A stretch of DNA of 64,000 nucleotides, from assembly GCF_050947875.1 (NCBI RefSeq), contig NC_134568.1:261682115-261746114 (forward strand), in the 5' to 3' direction. The position numbers were made by a program, and so were the translations under genes. The stretch is from Dermacentor variabilis. Taxonomy: Eukaryota > Arthropoda > Arachnida > Ixodida > Ixodidae. Shown one piece after another: positions 53,791-64,000 of this stretch; the first letter of the stretch is position 1; every line of letters starts with the position of its first letter. Under the pieces are notes generated by a model. That model had not been told where the DNA came from. It saw only the letters and a list, made by a program, of their open reading frames with translations, and ran no database searches.

Positions 53791-54679
53791 TCTCGCTATC
53801 AAACAATTAACTTTTTTTTTTAAAACGCCACTTGGCGCCAACAATAAATTGAATAAGTCCGCCCGACACTTGGTCAAAACCCCGAGAGCTCACTGTTGCG
53901 ATCGGAACCAGCTAGCAAGACGCTGCTTCCCGGCTCCTACCTTCGTTTGGATTTAAAGGCAGCCCCGTGCTGCAACTTCGTGCCAACTTCGTCCTCCACA
54001 AATTTTTGTTGATGCACACTTGCCAGCAGTCTGAGTGTTCATATACTGTTGACATTGCATTGTACCCGCGCACATCATGACAAGCATACGGCGCCGCGGG
54101 GCGCGATATGATCTCATCGGACTCAGACTTTACGCGGAACATCACGGCGACGGAAATTCGCCTGAAGGGACATCGCAAAATACAACAGTCTAAATTTTGT
54201 AAGAAACTTGAATGTGCTTCTGAGCTGCACTGAAAGACAAAAAAGAAATAAAGACAGCAGACTTGTGCGACGTTGCAATATAGCATCACAGTCCAATTTC
54301 CTCAAATCGGTTCTTTACCAGTTGAAATGAGAATTTCAGTTGCCTATGATTAAACCACACACTTTAAAACTCTTCCCGCATATGTCTTCGCCATTTGAAA
54401 AGCTGCCCGCATATAACGCTTTCGAACACTTGCTAAAAAATTCCGAGCAAAGGCTTTATTTGGTTGGCCTCCAACAATTCACGCGCCGCAGAATCTTTAC
54501 TTTTAAAGATGATTGTTGTATCATGAAGCCTTGCTTCACAGACTTGTTTATTCTAATTCCAGCAGGCTTTGCAATGAAGCGGCAAGTTTGAACCATATCC
54601 ATTTTTCAATGAAAGCTTTTTATGGCGTAAGACCCTACCCATTCTTCCCAAAGGAGGCTAAACCAACAAAGCCAGCAGT
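53791..54679. other. Non-coding stretch before the Penelope-like element
   Basis: No convincing gene. The part near 54040-54180 is GC-rich and looks like a short dispersed repeat. From about 54370 the plus frames may include the N-terminal region of the Penelope-like protein, but no motif is recognisable. Confidence 0.35.
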
Positions 54680-56225
54680 ACGGCGCTGCAAGTTCTCGGG
54701 GGAGCCTTCATACCGGAAGACATCGCTGACGTCCTCAGGAAAGGCCCCAAGTTCAGCTCCGAGCCCAGGATCCCGGGACATGAGCTTCTTTCCTTGAATA
54801 GAAGGATTTCCAACAAAGCAGCACCAAAGGACAAGGAAAGGTGTATGCTGGACGGAGTTGACAGCCTGGACAGAATGCTGTCTAAGAAAGGAACTTGTCC
54901 AAGAACCCCCACAAAACGTATCCTGAATTTTTTCAAGGACAATGACCTTCGACTCCTGCATGCCGACAAAGGAGGGTTTCTGGCCATGCCGTCGGGCATG
55001 TTTAATGAAACGGCTCTACAAGCCATCCAGAGGAATTTCAAGGTAACGACACTCAAGCCAAGTAAGGAAAAGAGCCGTGCCATATCTTTGTGTGAAGACC
55101 TTGGACTACAGAAGCTCGCTAATGGTATCCAGAAATGTAGGAAAAACTGTTTAAATGTATTCTTTGCTGCAGAAACGCACAAAGATGATATAACGTTCAG
55201 ATGTATTGTCAGTGAAAGAGGTTCCTGGCAAAACAACGTTAGCCGCTACCTTTTAAGGCAGCTTAACACGCTGGTTATAGATGACCCATTCATGGTAAAG
55301 AATAGCCTTGACATCATAGCTTTTTTACGTGAGACCAAATCGATAGGACGCTTGCTTTCAATAGATGTTGATCTTTTTTATTCTATTCCACAAAACGAAT
55401 TGTTAGCTGCCGTCCTGAGCTGCATTGAGATGAACGGGCAGGTATCCTTTCAGAATACCGCAGGAATTTTTGTGATTAACTTCATAGCACTCCTGGAGTT
55501 TTATTTGTGCTCAACAGCTCTTTGTTTTCAAGGCCAGTTTTATGTGCAAAAAAAAAACGAATTTGTATTGGCTCATGCGTGGCTCCCGTACTTTGCAACA
55601 TTTTCCTTGCGGGCATCGACAGAACCAAGGTGTTTGACGGAGGCAAAGTGCTCAAGGTTTTTAGGTATGTTGACGATTCTTTAATTTTACTGATGGAACG
55701 ATCTCCCATGACTTATCCGCATACAGTGCAGAGCATTTTACCCGATTTTAAACAGCAAGGCAAATGCTTAGATTTTACTTTGAACTAGCCAAGGATAACA
55801 GCTTGCAGTTTTTATATCTTGACATAACCTTTATTGACGAAGATTCTTGTTGGATGTACCGACCCCGTGCCCGCAACGAATTGTTGCCGTATGAGTCGAC
55901 ACACTCCAAGACTGTTAAACGTGCGATTGCTACTATGTGCTTCGAATCCGCGCTGAAAAAATCGTGCTGTCGTAAGGCACAAGCAAGCTTTGACGAACAG
56001 ATGTTGAAGTTGAGGAAGGCTGGCTTTCCTTGTTTGGTTTTAAGCGCAGTTTCGGAGGCGTTATTGAAAAAAATGAAAAAGGAGAGAAAAAGAAGTGAAG
56101 AAGGGCAAATATTCCAAAAGAAAGCTAAACCAGTGGTGATACCGTATTCTCATAAAGTGGCGCATAATCTTAAACACGTCGCCGTGAAATACAAAATTCC
56201 TGTGGTTTCTTCCGTACCCCGGAAA
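54680..56225 (+). pseudogene. Penelope-like element reverse transcriptase, broken
   Basis: Telomerase-related PLE RT with several frameshifts. Readable pieces: GGAFIPEDIADVLRKGPKF near 54690, DLRLLHADKGGFLAMP near 54950, AAETHKDDITFRCIVSERGS near 55170, LSIDVDLFYSIPQNEL near 55355 (motif A, normally LDVxSLF-like), ICIGSCVAPVLCNIFLAGID near 55560, VFRYVDDSLIL near 55660 (motif C YVDD), FLYLDITFID near 55815, PYESTHSKTVKRAI near 55885 and PYSHKVAHNLKHVAVKYKIP near 56140. The GIY-YIG endonuclease expected after this point is missing; LINE D begins there. Confidence 0.88.
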
Positions 56226-56463
56226 CGCCTGCGCTCACATCGGGCTACGCATGTTTGGTTTTGCGGGTGGACCACCTTCTGGGACCGGCTCGAAACGATC
56301 ACCGCCATCTCCAAGAAGTGGTCCGGCGCCTGTGGAGACCAACTGCAGGTCAGTCGGACCATATTTAGGCGTTTTACGGCCGATTTTACACCTTCAGAAC
56401 GTGGTGAGCTGCTAACCCTAACTTCAGTTAGAGCAGCGCCGGCGGGCGGGCGCGCACCCGAGC

Positions 56464-58249
56464 ATGGCGGCCTTAAGAACTCCGCCTGCGACATCGAACC
56501 CGCGACTTATTACAACGTCGCGACTTGAAGAAGAGATGAATTTCACTGCATCTCAGGTGGGTGATGCAACACCGCACCACGAATGCAATAAGGCAGCTAC
56601 GATCAACAACAACATGCAAACCGCCACCGTGGCCGACGAAACGATAGCAGAAGCTCGATGGGAGCGCGTTCTTTCCCTGAAGGAAAAGAAAAATCTCGCT
56701 CAGGAGCGACGCTCCGCGCAAGGAAGCGCACTGCCATCAGGTCCGATTGCCAACTCATCCAAACCCACGGCGCATCGCGGACGCCCACGACTCAAGCGTC
56801 TTCCGCCGCTACCGAAGAGTGACCTGAAGGTGGTCATCAGACCACATCAAGGTCACTCTTGTCACCACTGAACAATGTTACCAGCCAGGCCCTGGCAAGA
56901 GCCGTCATGGAGGCGTGCCAGGACAGAACCACCGACAACAAGTTTATTCTAAGAATAAAGTCAGGTTCTAACATTGCAGTGATATCCACCCCGAATCGGG
57001 ATATTGCCAAGGTCATGCAAGCAATTAAATCCTTGAACATCAACGGACGACAACACCCGGTCAACGCGTACGTTACGGCAGAAGACACGACGCGGGGAGT
57101 AATCCACGGGATAGAAGCACACACCCCTTTTGACGTGCTGCGATCGAACCTACGTATCCGAACGCAAGGGCTGGAGTTGATCGACGCAAGAATGATGGGC
57201 AACTCACGAAGTGCTTTGCTCACTTTCTACGACAGCCAAGTGCCAAGGTGTGTTTACTGCTTCGGGGGGGGGGGGAGAAACTCTGCACACCCTACCGAAA
57301 TGTGGTACAATTCTGCCGTATCTGTGGCACCGTGGGACACCGCACCGACGTATGTCCACAGCCCGACGTACAGGTGTGCCGCTCGTGCGGGGTGCGGGAG
57401 CCTGCCGATGGACACACCTGCACCCCCAAATGCGCCATTTGTGGGAGTGATCATTCAACGTGTGACCGCACATGTCCCAAAAGACTAAAGCCAGTCAGGA
57501 AGATATCAAGACCATGGCCAAAGAAACCAACAAAGACCCAGCTACGGTGGTTCGCTACCGAAGACGAGGACTCCGAGCTGGAGTTCCTTCCAGCGATGGA
57601 TCGTCGCAGCCGCTCCAGAACCCGCTCGCCGTCGCGGAGCCGATCTTACTCCGGGCAGCCGGGCCAGAGAAGACGATCGGCATCCCGACTCAAGGTGCCC
57701 CCAGCAGCAACATCAGACAAAAAAGGAGGATGCCCCAAGAAGCAAGTCACCAGGGATCCTACTGACATGCAGCACCTCTCAAAATAATCAGGTGAGCTGG
57801 GCGCAAGTCGCATCTCCCTCTGCCAATGCTAAGAATACACACACACCAATCACACAAGACCCAGAGTACAAGTTAATAGTAGAAGAAAACAAAATACTTC
57901 GAAACAATTTAGCCGAGCTATGAGCAGAGTTTGAAGCTTTTAAGCGCATTGCAAGCAATAGCACATCACAGCAACCCATACAAATTGCGGACCACACTTC
58001 CAAATCACCACCGCAGACATTACTGCAACAAAGTACCGCCTCCAGCGCTCAATCGGTAACGCTGGAACAGTTAGCACAAAACATGCAACTAATGTTCGCA
58101 GAGCTACACAAACTCAAGCGAATGGTAGAGGATGTGCAAACTAAAGCCGCAGCCGTCCCCGGAAAGAGAGTCAGTCAAAGTCCGGGAGCTCCTACCAGGA
58201 CACCGAAAGCTATAGAGCACACTGATAGCGACAGTAATATCCATGGATA
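56464..58249 (+). pseudogene. LINE D ORF1 (three CCHC-type knuckles), frameshifted
   Basis: Starts MAALRTPPATSN at 56464. The frame changes near 56850, giving NNVTSQALARAVMEACQD and SALLTFYDSQVPRCVYC. At the run of nine G (57265-57273) it changes again into the frame with CRICGTVGHRTDVC, CRSCGVREPADGHTC and CAICGSDHSTCDRTC, followed by an Arg/Ser-rich tail (SRSRTRSPSRSRSYSG). Later segments (WAQVASPSANAKN near 57800, ELHKLKRMVEDVQ near 58105) include an in-frame TGA near 57921 and end at 58249. RNA-binding role by family. Confidence 0.83.
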
Positions 58250-58885
58250 ATATGACAAACAACACAGAGACCGGACACATTGAAATCTGGCAATGGAATT
58301 GCTGTACGCTACGCACGAAATTGGCTAATTTCACGCACTACATAGAATCGGCGACAATCCCTCCCGACGTTATCTGTATTCAGGAAATAGGGAAACAAAA
58401 TAAAAAAATTCAAAGGATACGAGCTTTAGGCTCACCCAGATTACCCTCAAGTAGCCACCTTTGCAAGAAGGATGTCGCGATTAGCGTAAATTATTTTTTC
58501 TGGGAACCTATTCAGCACCAGATGATCACAATTTGGCCGCAGAAAAGGGGCAAGCCTAAAATAATTATTGTCAACGTTTATAGTTCTCCCAAAGAAAAAC
58601 CGGCGGATTTCGAAAATGTGGTGGCCGCCGCGGTGCTACTCGCTCAAGGTAGGGACAAATTATTATTGTTAGACGACTTTAACGCACAACACTCAAACTG
58701 GGGCTACAGTAGAGACAATCCTATGGGCATCTTGTTAGCAGACGTTGTAGAGCGCTACGGACTTTTCTAGCTAACTCAACCAGATCTCCCAACGCGAATC
58801 GGGTACAGCGTGTCCAAGGACACTTCCCCCGACCCCACGTTCACCAACAACGAAAGTGAGACGCGATGGACAAACCTAGGTGAAG
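58243..58885 (+). pseudogene. LINE D ORF2 N-terminus (APE endonuclease), truncated
   Basis: Starts MDNMTNNTETGHIEIWQWNC at 58243, overlapping the end of ORF1. Motifs: WQWNCCTLRTK, VICIQEIGK (QE), IIIVNVYSSPKEK and LLLLDDFNAQHSNWG (DFN, with Asp for the usual Gly). A stop follows RYGLF at 58768, but the frame continues LTQPDLPTRIGYSVSKDTSP and WTNLGE up to the LINE E border. The catalytic SDH motif is not reached. Confidence 0.87.
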
Positions 58886-60517
58886 AGAGAGAGTAAAGCA
58901 TCTTTATTAATAATATTTGAATGACGAGAGCAGTGTGGGAGGAACCCTCAGTCCAGGGTCCCTAAGATGATTCCGGCGATGTTTCGAGCCCGTTGTATCA
59001 CAGCTCGGAAAGACCTCGGGAGGTCCGTCGCGGAGGGCACCGTCCCACAGCTCTCTGTTGCGTAGGGGGTAAAGGAGAGTTGGCAAGGGAGGAAAGAGGT
59101 TTGCAGTGCACTCAATCGTGGCGTGGAAGATTGTGGGCGAGCTGCCACAGCCAGGGCAACGATCTGCATAGCAGTGTGGGTAGAATTTATTGAGAGAGAC
59201 AAGATTTGGAAAAGTTGCGCTTTGTAACTGGCGTAATGCCACTGCTTCCTCCCGCGAGAAGGACGGCGGTGGTGCGGCGTGGGTGCGACGAATGCGTGTA
59301 AAATGACGGAGTATGTCTTTGTAACGGAGCAAGGGATCCCCCCACTCTGAACTAGTCCCCTCACCACGCCGAGTCACCCGGAGGGAAATTTCTCGGGCAA
59401 CCGCATGTGCGCGTTCGTTACCCGGCAGCGAGGTATGACCGGGGGTCCAGGGTAAGTGGATGCGGGGAGGTGTGGTTGGTGTATTTTGCGGGATCTGTTT
59501 GAGAATTTGGTGCCCCGCTCTCGGGATGCCATGTCCTGATAGGAACGCCCGGCATGCCTGTTGCGAGTCCGTCAATATATACACTTCCTCAGGAACACGG
59601 ATGGCGTATCGAATTGCAAGAGCAACACCGAGAATTTCTCCGTAAGCGGCATTTGTTCCGCGCATTGCAGCAGAGTCTCTCAGGGATTCGGTGCCATCCA
59701 AAACTACCGAAATATAGCCCTCTTGAGTGCGTTATGTGTCCGTGTATAAAGTATGTGTTTCCGGGATGTTTGCAAGCATGCGGCCAATGTATCGTACACG
59801 GGCTTTGCGCCGCCCTTTGTCATGCTCGGGGTGCATATTACGTGGCAATGGGTGAATACTTAGTGCTTGGCATTTCGCTGACGACAAGATCGTTGGACGG
59901 GTTTCAGATTCAAGGGGAGGGACAGAGTATCCTAGCCGTTTGAGAAGATGGCGGCCAGTAGGAGTGAGTAGGAGGCGCTGACGATGGCTGTCCCAATGTG
60001 CCTCTAGCAGCTCGCCTAGTGTGTTATGTGTCCCTAAGTTAAGGAGACGGCGTGTGGAAGTATAATTCGGGAGGCCATGGGCCAGCTTCGTCGCTTTGCG
60101 AATCATTGCGTCTATGCGAAGTTGTTGCGCTTGGGTCAACCGCTGAAATGGGAGATGGTATGTAAGGCGGCTGATCACGCATGCCTCCACCAAGCGCAGC
60201 AGGTCCTCTTCTCGAAGGTCCGAGCGCCTGTTAAAGACCCTCAGGATCATGGCCAGAATTTGCTCAATCTGTCTGGATAGAAGGGAAACAGTGTAGTTTG
60301 ACTTGCCATCCGCTTGGACGTGTAGACCGAGGATACGAGCACGATTAACCTGTGGTATCGGGGTGCCATCCACGTGCACAGTGATAGGGGGAGTAGAGGA
60401 ACGGCTCCGGGGGCGAATGATTATGAGCTCCGACTTTTCCGGAGCACATCTTAAGCCGCATTTTCTCGCGTACTCGGAAACTGTATCGACTGCTTTCTGC
60501 AGTCGGTGAGGAAGCAA
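58886..60517 (-). pseudogene. LINE E 3' half: RT end and RNase H, one stop
   Basis: Minus strand, one frame from 60517 to 58907 with a single in-frame TAA at about 59732. RT C-terminus: CGLRCAPEKSELIII near 60465, NRARILGLHVQADGKSNY near 60340, REEDLLRLVEACVISRLTYH near 60215 and ALSIHPLPRNMHPEHDKGRR near 59855. RNase H: LYTDT just before the stop, GEILGVALAIRYA near 59640, YILTDSQQACRAF near 59580 and LPWTPGHTSLPGNERAHAVA near 59460. Terminal CPGCGSSPTIFHATIEC near 59160. AATAAA and a CT-rich end lie at 58905-58880. It is 5'-truncated after motif C and close to LINE C. Confidence 0.9.
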
Positions 60518-60958
60518 GAAACCCTTTTAAGAGAACGGTTTGGTAGTGGTCTTTTGCCTTTTTAATGGCGTCTGTCAAGTGTACGCGTAGTTGAGACAGC
60601 ATATCAACGGCAGACGATGAAGGGCATAGCTGGTGGTTTTTTAGAGCCTTTTTAACCCTGCGCTTTAGACGAACAACCTCCCGCGTCATCCAGCTGTTAG
60701 AAGCACGTTTCACGTAGCGTTTTGTCGGAACGAAGTTGTTTATGCACAGAGTAACCAGATTTTTGAAGCCGTTCCACAAAGTGTTTGCAGAGGCGTTGTC
60801 ATACCCACGAATTCTGGACATGCATTTAGTTTCTTTTTTCTCCTCCACGTGGCGTATCAACCTTAAAGATTTGAAATTCGCGCCGTGACGTATGACATGA
60901 CGCACAACTAAAGAAAACAAAATAAAAAGAAGCAGACCCTGAGACTGTTGCTTCACCT
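60518..60958 (-). pseudogene. CR1/jockey-like LINE fragment (linker before RT)
   Basis: Minus strand: CMSRIRGYDNASANTLWNGF near 60820, NFVPTKRYVKRASNSWMTRE near 60740, VVRLKRRVKKALKNHQ near 60675 and HLTDAIKKAKDHYQTVLLKG near 60580. The W-M/I-T/N-R-E/K followed by a basic helix is typical of the segment between endonuclease and RT in these LINEs. Neither domain is present. Confidence 0.6.
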
Positions 60959-61550
60959 TGTTGCGTGCTCCAGGGTAGCGTACCGTACTGCTGCCGAAAA
61001 GTAGCGACGCCTGCCTATCGAAGCTCGACCTACATTACTTATTGGGTAGCGTGGCGTTGTCGGCGGGCTGCAGGCATCCGGTAGATCATGGCGACCAAGC
61101 AGGGGCGAGACGATTTGCTAGTGCGAAACTTGCACGGTTTATTCAAAGGTAGTTGAAAGAAAATAAGAAAAGCATGAAGTATAAAGTATCAAGTATGAAG
61201 TCTCTCAAAGTACATTTCGGAGCCCCTTAAATAGGCTCTCTGCAAGTGTGGGCGGGATCTTGCTTCCGTCGAATGACACGTGACAGGCACGGAGAGAGGG
61301 CCCCTCCTCCTGCAATACCGAGTACGGGTAGGAGAAGTCGATCCTCTTTTCGACGAATCCGGGGAGAAGGTCGGGTGAATGACCTCTCCGGCGCCGTGGG
61401 GTCCGGCCAAGAGAAGGTGGAGGGGATGAGGTCGCACACACGATGCCACGACCAAGAGAAGGTGGAGGGGATGAGGTCGCCCGTGGGCTCCGGCTCAGGG
61501 GGTAGGGTGAATGACCTCTCGCCACGTGGTGTCAGACGCCAACCCTAACA
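60959..61550 (-). repeat. 3' LTR of the second LTR element
   Basis: Minus strand from 61550: starts TGTTAGGGTTGGCG, TATA-like CTATTTAAGGGG at 61235-61224, AATAAA at 61143-61138, and a likely end GCAACA at 60959, giving TG...CA and 592 bp. U3 contains a 29-bp direct repeat (plus 61407-61435 and 61452-61480) and a 16-bp repeat GGGTGAATGACCTCTC (61373 and 61505). The 5' LTR is outside the window, so the ends are not confirmed by pairing. Confidence 0.65.
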
Positions 61551-62038
61551 GCATCTCCGGCGTGGGAGGAAGATCCCGACGTGTAAGGGCCAGCAGGCGC
61601 TGTACGAGGGATCGGCGTTTCGGTATCAGGATTTCCCGTAGAGGTCACGAACCCTTCGTTCGTAGCAGGTAGATTCCGGGGAGTGGTCGTCCGTCCTCGT
61701 GGCGCTCTTGTGACTTTTCTCCTTGGTCCAGTCCGGTGAAATTGGTCTTTGCAAGCAGGTCTCGCAACTTTTCGTCTCCTGCGTGGGCAAGCAATCACCC
61801 CAGAACAGTGCCGGACCCACAAAGCAGCGAGCACAAGGCCACTCTCCCCCAAGACACACCCGGCTTTTAACAAAAAGAGAAAACCCGCTACACCTTTCCC
61901 ATTTCCTACGCGCGTCCTCCCACCCTTAACACTAAAAACAGCCATTTCTTGAAAGCTTTAAGACATGGTTATTAAAATCAGCTAACAATCGGCTTCACTT
62001 GCCACGGAAACCCGGATGAGCATGAGGCTTTCGATACT
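61551..62038 (-). other. 3' non-coding region of the second LTR element
   Basis: 488 bp between pol and LTR, similar in length to the 485 bp of the first element. It ends TCGGGATCTTCCTCCCACGC before GGAGATGC and the LTR. No env-like frame and no polypurine tract. Confidence 0.65.
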
Positions 62039-64000
62039 CTAGGGGCAACGACTTAAACCGTCGGCATTGGCGTTAAGCTTACCCTTCTTGTAGCGCTTGT
62101 AGCGAATATCGAAGGTGTACTGTTGAAGACCCAAGCTCCAGCGCAAAAGACGACCGTTTTTCGTAGACATGGACTGCAGCCATGTGAGGGGACAGTGGTC
62201 AGTCTCTATGGTGAATCTTGAGCAAGCGATATAGCAAGCTAGTTTCTGTACCGCCCAAACTACGCAGGCGCATTCCTTTTCTGATGTACTGTATGCTTCC
62301 TCACGAATTGAAAGCTTTCTACTGGCGTACAGTACAGGGTGTTCGTTCTCGTCATCTTTCTTTTGACAGAGCACCACCCCCATACCCCTGTCACTGGCAT
62401 CACACTGAAGAATGAATGGCTTAGAGTAGTCGGGCGCGTTCAACACTGGCTGACTCGTTAGTGCGTTCTTCAGCATAATAAAAGCCTTTTCTTTTGCGTC
62501 ATCCCACTTTACCGTTTGTGGTTCTGTTTTTCTGAGAGCATCCGTTAAAGGACTCGCAATCTCGGAATACTGCGGAATATAGCTTTGGTAATAACCCGCC
62601 TAGCCAAGGAATGATCTGATGTCCCGCTTGGTGCGTGGTTGCGGGAAGTTGTCTATCGCGGTCAGTGTAACCTCGGAAGGCCGACGATGGCCTTGCCCTA
62701 TCACATGACCTAGATAAGCTACCTCAGCGCGCCCTAATTGGCATTTGGGAGCCTTAACAGTTAAGTTGGCCTCTCGTAGCCGACACAACACGGTTCGCAG
62801 GTGTTACATATGGTCCACCCATGATGAAGAAAAGATAGCTATGTCATCGAGATAGGGAAGTGCAAAGTCCTCCTTTGCTCGTAGCACCTGGTCCATAAGG
62901 CTAGAGAAGCAATATGGCGCATTGTTCAATCCAAAGCTCAGGACTTTCGGACGAAAGGTTCCCATCGGAGAAACAAATGCTGCAAGCCTGCTTGACCTCT
63001 CGGTCAATGGAACCTGCCAATACCCTCTGACTAAATCGAGCGTAGAAATGAAATTAGCACTGCTCACTTTCTCAAGCCTTTCCTCGATATGCGGTATTGG
63101 ATAAGTCTGGTCCTTCGTGATTAAATTGAGCCTGCGGTAGTCGATACATGGCCGCGGCTCTTTTCTTGGGACCTCAACCAAGATAAGAGGTGAGGTATAA
63201 TCACTCTCTCCTGGCTCGATTACACCTAGCTCTAACGTCTTGTTTATTTCAGCGGTCGTGACTTCACGTTGACGAGGCGAAACGCGATAAGCTTTCGAAC
63301 GAACTGGGTCCGACGAGGTTAACTCGATATCGTGAACGATCGCAGTCGTCCTGCCCGGTGTGTCTGAAAATACGTCTTTAAATTCAAACACGAGTTCCCT
63401 CAGTTCGGCCCTTTGATTGGGTTTCAACTCCGCCTGTTCCCCTAACTTATCAATGGTCTCGTGAATGTCTTTTGACTCCGTCGCGGCTGTTAACTCTGGA
63501 AAGTCGATGGGCATTTCCTCAGGTTGGTTATTCAAAGAGGGTTTCACGATCATTCGCTTTTCCCCAACTTCAAAGCGTCGCGTGCGAGCCGTCCTGTCAT
63601 AGTAATGCTCAGCATTGTTTTGTGCTTTACGCATTTCCTGCTCGGCAATCATTGTGGCAGGGCTTACGTTTAACAACTTTCTCCTACATTCTGCCTCTCG
63701 CGACATTTCAGGCTCCGTTGCTTTCCTGGTTTTTTCATTAGCTGGCGTACTTTCCGCCTCATCCCCTATAGGGCTATCCTGTTCAGTACTAGTTGACCAA
63801 TCAGCTGTCAAACCGGTTTCTTTAACCACTGGACTTTCATCCACTGCTTTAGCCGCGAGCTCCTTTGCCTTGGAACGAGTTAGGGCTTGCACTGTTCCCT
63901 CACTAAACCCGATTCCCTTGCGTCGTAGCAAATCCTCTGATTTGTTAGAAAATAAATACGGATACTGCGGCGGAAGATGTGCCGAGACGGCGGCTTCAGT
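62039..64000 (-). pseudogene. Second Gmr1-like pol: integrase core deleted, two stops
   Basis: Minus strand, entering at the window edge within the protease region (PPQYPYLFSNKS). The frame runs to 62039 with in-frame stops at about 62804 (TAA after VDHM) and 62600 (TAG after SFLG). Compared with the intact element, about 335 residues covering the integrase zinc site and DDE core are missing between MIAEQ and RKAQNN. A second gap of about 50 residues removes the GPY/F-like module between SLNNQ and PEEMPIDFPEL. Both gaps keep the frame. RT is otherwise complete (LDLVRGYWQVPL near 63030, LPYLDDIAIF near 62850), as is RNase H (LQCDASDRGMG near 62410, IETDHCPL near 62210, NADGLSR near 62050). Without integrase it would need help in trans. 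Confidence 0.92.

Larger units (their letters stand above)
56226..58890 (+). mobile_element. LINE D, 5' half
   Basis: Leader from about 56230, ORF1 and the endonuclease part of ORF2. It stops at about 58885 where the CT-rich 3' end of LINE E (opposite strand) begins. The RT is not found on the far side of LINE E, so it has been lost or never was present. Confidence 0.75.

Overview
This is animal, almost certainly ixodid tick, nuclear DNA. It carries spliced exons of a conserved metazoan gene, a tRNA-derived SINE of the kind known from hard ticks (Ruka-like), and a very dense population of LINE, LTR, Penelope and DNA transposons. No bacterial-style gene arrangement, CRISPR array or operon is present. 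Everything was read by eye, so element boundaries are exact only where a target-site duplication, terminal repeat or recoverable empty site is given.

1 to 10.6 kb: a decayed Ty3/gypsy pol (1-2490), then the only host gene recognised, an SS18 (SSXT/SYT) homologue on the minus strand. Its coding exons lie at 10110-10175, 9462-9538, 9166-9244 and 5274-5391, and all junctions are in phase. The last visible exon ends in phase 1, so the gene continues downstream of the exons seen here. Intron 3 holds LINE and SINE debris.

10.6 to 19.2 kb: a decayed RNase H-bearing LINE (family A, copy A1), a SINE with a 13-bp target duplication, and a 1.23-kb TTAA-flanked inverted-repeat element.

19.2 to 53.8 kb: three minus-strand copies of one LINE family (family B: ORF1 with CCHC knuckles, then APE endonuclease, RT and RNase H) act as a landing pad. 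B1 is split by a 5'-inverted LINE (C) and a LINE 3' fragment (F). B2 is split by a 4.5-kb hAT transposon with an 8-bp duplication and by a 6.98-kb LTR retrotransposon with a 4-bp duplication. B3 is split by a full-length LINE (A2) with both ORFs open, and is cut off by an RTE-like LINE. In most cases the B reading frame can be followed across the insert, which gives the empty site and the relative order of events.

53.8 to 64 kb: a Penelope-like RT remnant, the 5' half of a LINE (D), the 3' half of a related LINE (E) in the opposite orientation, a small LINE fragment, and the 3' part of a second LTR element related to the one at 33-39 kb, which runs off the right edge.

The most interesting object is the LTR retrotransposon at 32775-39750. 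Its two LTRs differ at 2 of 832 positions and it has an uninterrupted 1490-codon gag-pol. Its pol order is protease, integrase, RT, RNase H, with integrase before RT. Together with a SCAN-like capsid segment this makes it a Gmr1-like Ty3/gypsy element. It also has a tandemly repeated primer-binding region that appears to have shifted the 3' boundary of its LTR. The second LTR element (60959-64000) has lost its integrase core while keeping the frame from protease to RT.
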